A stretch of DNA of 64,000 nt from Allodiplogaster sudhausi (lineage: Eukaryota; Nematoda; Chromadorea; Rhabditida; Diplogasteridae), in the NCBI GenBank assembly GCA_945643635.1, contig CALZFC010000009.1:62001-126000 (forward strand), read 5' to 3'. The notes beneath the pieces were generated by a model. The model did no database searches, was not told where the DNA came from, and saw only the letters and a list, made by a program, of their open reading frames with translations. Positions 59,401 through 64,000 of the stretch are shown here, piece after piece (positions within the stretch are counted from its first letter, which is position 1; each line of letters starts with the position of its first letter). The position numbers and the translations under genes were made by a program.

Positions 59401-60282
59401 CTCGTAAAGTAAAGCTCCGCCAACGCCAACGCATTAGGGACGCGCTCTTCCGCCAATACGTTTGAAACACCAAAGAAGCGCCGAAGTCTTTGTTTCGCAG
59501 CAAGAAGGCACCGCGTGCAGCTGACAATGAGTGCTTGCATTTTCATCTATTTGCGACGCAGAGTGGGCGCTAGCTTTTTGCTTTATTCTATTCGAAATTT
59601 TAGTGGAATACGCCAGACAAGCAGAATGCAATGGGAGAGCGAACAGAATCGAGAGGGCATGTAGGGAAGAGAGAGAGAGGGAGAATCTGGAAGCGACCAA
59701 AGACGAGCACCGGAAAAGGAAGAAGAGGCGTCGCTGCACGGCGCAAAGAGCCTGGCCATGATTGGATTTGGCAGGCACTCCCCCCCTCCCCCCCCCCCCT
59801 CGGCCGAGCAGGGCAGCGACTTTAGGAGAAAGCGTTCAGAAAACGAGCACAAGATGCAAAGAAGGAAGTGGGTCGAAGAGCAAAGAGAAGCTTTTAGCAG
59901 AGAGAAAGGAAGCTTGGGTTGGCATGGCAATGAATTGATCCTTGAACATCTTGAGGTGCCCTTCGATGAAGGCTCGCTTTGTCGTCTTTTCTTGCATACG
60001 GCAGGAGAGAACTACGAAGCGTACGATCATCCAGAGATGCCGAGAGATACTCCGAATGAGGTAATCCGTTAGTTCTTCATTTTCTACAATCCTCAAGGAA
60101 TAAAACACGAATAATTTTGTATGTTATTTCTGTCCATTCAAAATGTTCCATAATTTCATGTGGTCGACATCGTCCACGATCTGCTCGAGATTGATCGGCA
60201 CAAGCGAGCAACCCCGGAACGTTTCTTCCACTCGGTGACTTCATGGACTGGCGAGAAGTGCGGAACCCTCTGTACAGTCTGA
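56431..60282 (+). CDS. Serine/threonine protein kinase, ULK/ATG1-like
   Basis: Exons 56431-56528, 56677-56782, 57811-58022, 58845-58987, 59079-59242 and 59956-60060 join in phase; a last exon of about 41 codons ends with TGA at 60282. The reading is about 316 residues, essentially one kinase domain. Seen in order: glycine loop GLGSFGVVFRG, catalytic Lys in VAIKRL, HRDIKPQN, DFG (split by the intron after 58987), activation loop with GTLYYMAPE, DMWSIGCLIFQ, and a C-lobe helix with IDRHKRATPERFF. All residues needed for catalysis are present. The pattern MAPE plus WSIGxxxxxCxTGxxPF is closest to ULK/ATG1-type or TBK1/IKK-like kinases; I prefer ULK-like, without certainty. The acidic N-terminal 30 residues are unrelated. 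The expected 3' splice site of the last exon reads TTTCAT/GTG, not CAG; the nearest in-frame AG is at 60188-60189 and would remove ten codons. A longer C-terminal region could follow in another frame. Confidence 0.8.
59780..59799. repeat. Poly-C tract in a kinase intron
   Basis: Twenty bases, all C except one T, in the intron between exons 5 and 6. It is liable to length error. Confidence 0.8.
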
Positions 60283-60728
60283 CCACTCTCCCGCCATCCC
60301 TGGCACCATTCATACTAGTTGTTATACTCTCTTAGACATATTACAGCGTAAGACACGCTCGGGGCGATTGCAAGATAAGAGAACGATACGGGTTTAGAGA
60401 ATGCTTTTGAATATGCTCTGGCCAATTGTTGTACTTTCCATCTCTCTTGGCAACCATCAGCTAATTCAACATTCCTCGTGATAGTCAGCAGAACCCTCGG
60501 ATGCGAAGGGCCTGCTTCATACGTTCCGATAATTCACTATTCATATAGCCATAGATTTAATTTTTCAGTCATATTATCGGGTCTTAGAATAGTTGGTCAT
60601 CTTTCACAGATGAGAATAAAGAATTGTAACAATGCAATTTTTTCGCTTAAAGTTCAAATGAAAACGGCAATTGTATTAAATGCTTGAAGAAATAAAGAAA
60701 AAAAGGCAAAGAAAAAGGTAATGCATAC
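60283..60728. other. Intergenic gap
   Basis: No exon is supported. An alternative frame overlapping the kinase end (about 60235-60336) reads DFMDWREVRNPLYSL and could be further kinase coding sequence if there is a frameshift near 60235. Confidence 0.4.
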
Positions 60729-60828
60729 CCTTCTTCGACTACATTGTACTGATTGTAGAGCTCGTCGACTGCATTACGGAGATTCTCCGTCACCTCAAAT
60801 GGAACAACATTATGACCGATGATATGTA
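60729..60828 (-). CDS. Candidate exon of an unidentified gene
   Basis: Between a TCTCAG acceptor and a GTATGC donor on the minus strand the frame reads HIIGHNVVPFEVTENLRNAV and on to YNVVEE. The composition is typical of a soluble helical protein. It needs an upstream exon ending in phase 1, which the exon at 61259-61321 does not supply, so a small exon may be missing. Confidence 0.4.
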
Positions 60829-60909
60829 CTGAGAGAAATGTGCTAGATAATATTTCTAGTTATTTATTAAGGTTGAATAAGTACCATAAAGGTTGTATTT
60901 AATAACACG

Positions 60910-60912
<3 letters not shown>

Positions 60913-60949
<37 letters not shown>
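60913..60949. repeat. (AT)n microsatellite
   Basis: About 18 uninterrupted AT repeats. Confidence 0.95.
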
Positions 60950-60951
<2 letters not shown>

Positions 60952-61258
60952 CGTGCATGCATGTAGATGCATACATGGCACGATTGTGCTACCGTAACCG
61001 TAAGCTACCATAACCGTGATTTGTTTTCATCAAAATTTTTGCAGGTTACAGTAACCGTAATACAGAGATTCGGTAGGTGATACATATGTAAATATCTCAT
61101 AAAAAGTTCGAAATTTTTATCATTTTTAAAATTATAATGTCAGAATAAGAGTTTAAATAAAAGCAAATTACTAAGGAGGTTCCAGCAGATACATAAGTAC
61201 TTCTTTGCTGCTTCTTGACATTTACTAGGCGTAAGATGTAAATTAGAGAAGTGAATAC

Positions 61259-61794
61259 CTTGAACGTATTCTCGATGATTCCTTCGCTACCCACAATGGA
61301 CTTGAACGACTGGGTCATCAGCTAAAGGAATTAAAATTACATTCTAAAATTGACAAGAAAAAAATGATTGATAGAAAAAGTTGTTGAATGAAAGGCTTTA
61401 AATTAACCAGAACATTTTCTGAATGAGAGGCTTTAAATTAGTCAGCTTTTGAAGTTCTCAAACAGAATGTAACGCAATAGGCATATGTAACTGCTTTCAA
61501 AAAAAATTATTTTGAAATAGTCAAATAGTATTCAGTTTCGATTAGTCAGAAGTCTGGGGTCATAGACTGAATCCAACAGGTAATTTTCAATTTGACAGAG
61601 CAGCTAGGAAGGACCTCGTTGGAGTTGGAGGTGGCGATGGCATTTTGGAGCGCGAGTGAAATGTCGCAGACGACATCTTGTACCTTGGACGGCAGTCGCT
61701 GCTTGCTCTCCAGGCTCACTCCGCTCATTCTGTTAAGATTGCAAATCTTCAAAGTAGCAGATTCAAGTTCGACAAGACTTGAAAGGATGCCCAT
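61259..61794 (-). CDS. 5' exons of an unidentified gene
   Basis: Exon 61615-61794 begins with ATG and encodes 60 residues (MGILSSLVELESATLKICNL, then SKQRLPSKVQDVVCDISLAL). It ends at GAG/GTCCTT. Exon 61259-61321 follows in phase 0 (LMTQSFKSIVGSEGIIENTFK) with a GTATTC donor. There is no signal peptide or membrane segment. I do not recognise the family; the alternating hydrophobic pattern suggests a small helical, perhaps coiled-coil, protein. The exon at 60729-60828 is probably downstream in the same gene. Confidence 0.5.
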
Positions 61795-62218
61795 GCTCAG
61801 TAATGCTTAATCAAAATATTAAACGCATCGTTCATGGCTCAAACTTTTAGTGCTAATCAACGCTGAATATACGGTAGTCGAGTGGTTAACTTCTCGCCAA
61901 GTAATACACTAAATATCTAACGATAAGCATAGAAGCGAGGAGAAATAGTGTTTTTCGAGTTTAATTCAGTGTTCTCTAACCTATTGCACATCTGTGAAAA
62001 TTGGTGAAAAGAAATATGAAACCTTTCTAATAGAAAGCTCTTGATTAGATCGTAGACATTCCGCCAACACAAAAAAGCTGTTTCGATTGGGTAAGAAACT
62101 TCCGTCCTTCCCCGGTTCAATACACGATATTAATGTAGGTAATTAAACTAACATTCTGCTTAGTATTGGTTTCTCCGTCGTCTGCTTATCTAGACGTTGT
62201 ATCCCGGTGCTTGGACAA
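61795..62218. other. AT-rich gap upstream of tRNA-Gly
   Basis: No exon is supported. It should contain the promoter of the minus-strand gene starting at 61794. Confidence 0.45.
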
Positions 62219-62289
62219 GCACCAATGGTGTAGCGGTATCATTGTACCCTCCCACGGTACAGACCCGGGTTCGACTCCCGGTTGGTGCA
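62219..62289 (+). tRNA. tRNA-Gly(CCC)
   Basis: This is a 71-nt cloverleaf. The acceptor is GCACCAA/TTGGTGC, the anticodon stem GTACC/GGTAC closes loop CTCCCAC (anticodon CCC at 62251-62253), the T stem CCGGG/CCCGG closes loop TTCGACT, and the discriminator is A. It is a single copy with a TTTT terminator at 62294-62297 and no similarity in its flanks to the tRNA-Cys array. Confidence 0.95.
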
Positions 62290-63295
62290 ATACTTTTGGT
62301 ATTTTAAATAAAGATTTGGAATTTTCCTTTGCTGCTCTAAATTAGAAACTACCCTTTGTTTTCCTTGCGTTCCGGCGAATCAGTTTTCTTCGCGCTATCC
62401 GGACGAATAAAACTGCCGTTTATTCGGCTTACGACTCAGGTAATTAGTTTAAGATGAAAAATTAGCCTGATTCTTCCAGCTTTTATTTTCAGATGAATTT
62501 CAGACCTGTCATCTGGGGGAAATCAAATTTTCGTGCAATTTAAGTTTTTAAACTACATACAAGGCAAAATTCACTGGCCATTTTCACAATTATACGTCAC
62601 CCTAATTTTGCGAATATAAATTTCTTCCTCTCGATATTTGTGCCAAAACCTAGCATCTGGAACTTCTTTATCCATTCCGGGTCAGTAGCGTTGAGAAAGG
62701 GAAATAACGGTTAGTGTGGAAAAGAGCCCATTCACTCATCAATTTGCGCCGGAGCAGGAGTCCACCATTGCAGCTCATTGTTAGCGCCGCCGGGGACTCA
62801 TAGAATAACTCATTGAAGGTAATTGAAAAATTCGTTAGTATGCACCATATCTCTTGACATTTAACAAACAAGCAGTCGTGGTAGAATGTATGGACTTTCC
62901 ATCAGATAAAAATGCATAGCGCTCTGTTCCTTCTCAGAAATTTACTGAAACAGCTAACCTTTTAAAGGCATATTTATAGAAAATTTATCATACGAGGTTT
63001 CAGAAGTGGAAAGAGAGAAGAACGAAGAGCGGGACGAGCAGAGAGAGGGGATACGACGTAGGGTAGGCTCCGTTGACTGGAGAAGACGTGGGGTGGGCTC
63101 CGTTGACTGGAGTAGACATAAGGAGGGCACCAGTGACTGGAGTTGACATCGCGAGGGCGCCGTTACAGAGGTTGTCGCTGCAGCACGTTCACTCCAGCAT
63201 AGTTCGGGTCACTGCTCACTTGTCGTCTAATTAGCTAAACTTGACATGTTCATCATATTCCATCAAAGAGAATAACGAATATTATGATGATTATA
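62290..63295. other. Intergenic region with a short minisatellite
   Basis: No exon is supported. The only structure seen is the 30-bp tandem repeat at 63058-63166. Confidence 0.5.
63058..63166. repeat. 30-bp minisatellite, 3.6 units
   Basis: Units at 63058-63087, 63088-63117, 63118-63147 and a partial unit at 63148-63166 share a GGGCTCCGTTGACTGGAG-like core with a few substitutions between units. Confidence 0.8.
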
Positions 63296-63527
63296 TCAGG
63301 AGTCCGCCATAAAAACACTGCCAACCTCAATGTCACAATCGGCCGTTACGCATGCTTTCAAAACAAGTTTGCCATGACCACCAGGTGCATCACCAGTAAC
63401 CTGAAGATTGTCTTGATTTCAAGAAACTTTTATAGCACAAGAAAAAGAAACAAACCTTGCCACATTTGGTCTCTCCCTCCTTGCAAGCTGCCTTCACGAA
63501 CACGCTAAGTCCTGCCTCCTTCCCGAG
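63296..63527 (-). CDS. 3' exons of an unidentified, probably secreted protein
   Basis: Two minus-strand exons join in phase 0: 63456-63527 (LGKEAGLSVFVKAACKEGET and KCGK) and 63296-63400 (VTGDAPGGHGKLVLKACVTA, then DCDIEVGS to TGA). Two spaced cysteine pairs (C-x6-C and C-x4-C) and short beta-like strands suggest a small extracellular domain. I do not recognise it. Upstream exons are not in the window or lie beyond the inserted element at 63534-63981. The 3' splice site of the first exon lies only a few bases from that element. Confidence 0.55.
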
Positions 63528-64000
63528 CTTTAAAGGAAGTATCCGACGAAAGAATACCGTATCTAATAAAAATACGTTTCAAACTGTGCTAAACTCCCAA
63601 CTGGATGAGCCTTTTTTGAGCGCCCGCTACAAAATTTCAAATATGAAACGTATGTGTCTCTAACCTCTCTCGACTTCTTTCATTGTCTCGCTTTTCTCTA
63701 ACGTCTGTATCTCTCATCCCTTGGTGAAAATGGGGTGCTAAGTGGGCAAGGCGGTCAGAGACTGCCTCTTCTTCCCACCCGTTGGCACTCCTTGCTTGGA
63801 TTTGAGCATACACCGGGTGCATCGACAGAGACGTTTTCTACCGTATTCCAAAGAACAAATGCAAATTTCTGGCTAAATACTGACTTTCGTAAAGCGGGAT
63901 CACCTCTAATCGATCTTTTATGCCAGACTTGATCATATTGGAATATAAAAGAAGAAGTAATTTTTTCGTCGGATACTTCCTTTAACCCCGCGTAGCACTC
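63528..64000. other. Window end, mostly a TTAA-flanked element
   Basis: Nothing beyond the element at 63534-63981 and its TTAA flanks is recognisable. Confidence 0.45.
63534..63981. mobile_element. MITE with TTAA target duplication
   Basis: The 448-bp element has perfect terminal inverted repeats starting AGGAAGTATCCGACGAAA, and is flanked on both sides by TTAA (63530-63533 and 63982-63985). TTAA duplication is the hallmark of piggyBac-type transposition. The interior has no transposase. It lies in an intron of the minus-strand gene, its left end two bases from the 3' splice site. Confidence 0.75.

Noticed and set aside
60961..61080. Short repeats of a CCGTAACC-like motif near the (AT)n tract
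   Set aside because: Too few and irregular to call a tandem repeat.

Overview
The window looks like nuclear DNA of a small metazoan, most likely a nematode. The reasons are compact split genes with 43-120 bp introns, T-rich 3' splice sites, and a BEL/Pao retroelement carrying a phlebovirus-like envelope, a combination best known from nematodes. The clade cannot be fixed from the sequence alone.

Positions 1-38,499 are one tandem array of tRNA-Cys(GCA) genes. The unit is about 149 bp: a 72-nt tRNA plus a spacer of about 77 bp that starts with a T5 Pol III terminator. I located 175 complete copies on the left (plus a 51-nt partial copy at the window edge) and 22 on the right, and the array runs off the left end. 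Spacer types recur every 3-4 units (higher-order repeats). Damaged copies are concentrated in the right block near the array end. Both strands of the array give many short spurious reading frames, which are not annotated as genes.

At 26,123-35,262 the array is split by a full-length BEL/Pao LTR retrotransposon: 486-bp LTRs differing at one base, a GGACC target duplication, and one uninterrupted gag-pol-env reading frame of 2688 codons from its first ATG. It inserted recently, 21 bp upstream of a tRNA start.

From 38,500 the window is ordinary gene-bearing DNA, rich in (TC)n/(GA)n microsatellites. It holds an ionotropic-glutamate-receptor-like gene (+, 39,092-41,075), phosphoserine phosphatase (-, 41,346-43,073), an F-box protein (-, 45,814-48,138), a 132-aa secreted protein (-, 49,435-50,039), unassigned exons (-, about 51-52 kb), a ULK/ATG1-like protein kinase (+, 56,431-60,282), more unassigned exons (-, 60,729-61,794), a single tRNA-Gly(CCC) (62,219-62,289) and the 3' end of a cysteine-containing gene (-, 63,296-63,527). 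Two nonautonomous DNA elements are visible: a 494-bp fold-back element flanked by TA (53,434-53,927) and a 448-bp element flanked by TTAA (63,534-63,981).

The most unusual content is the tRNA-Cys satellite-like array and the intact envelope-bearing retroelement inside it. The other genes show no operon-like functional link.
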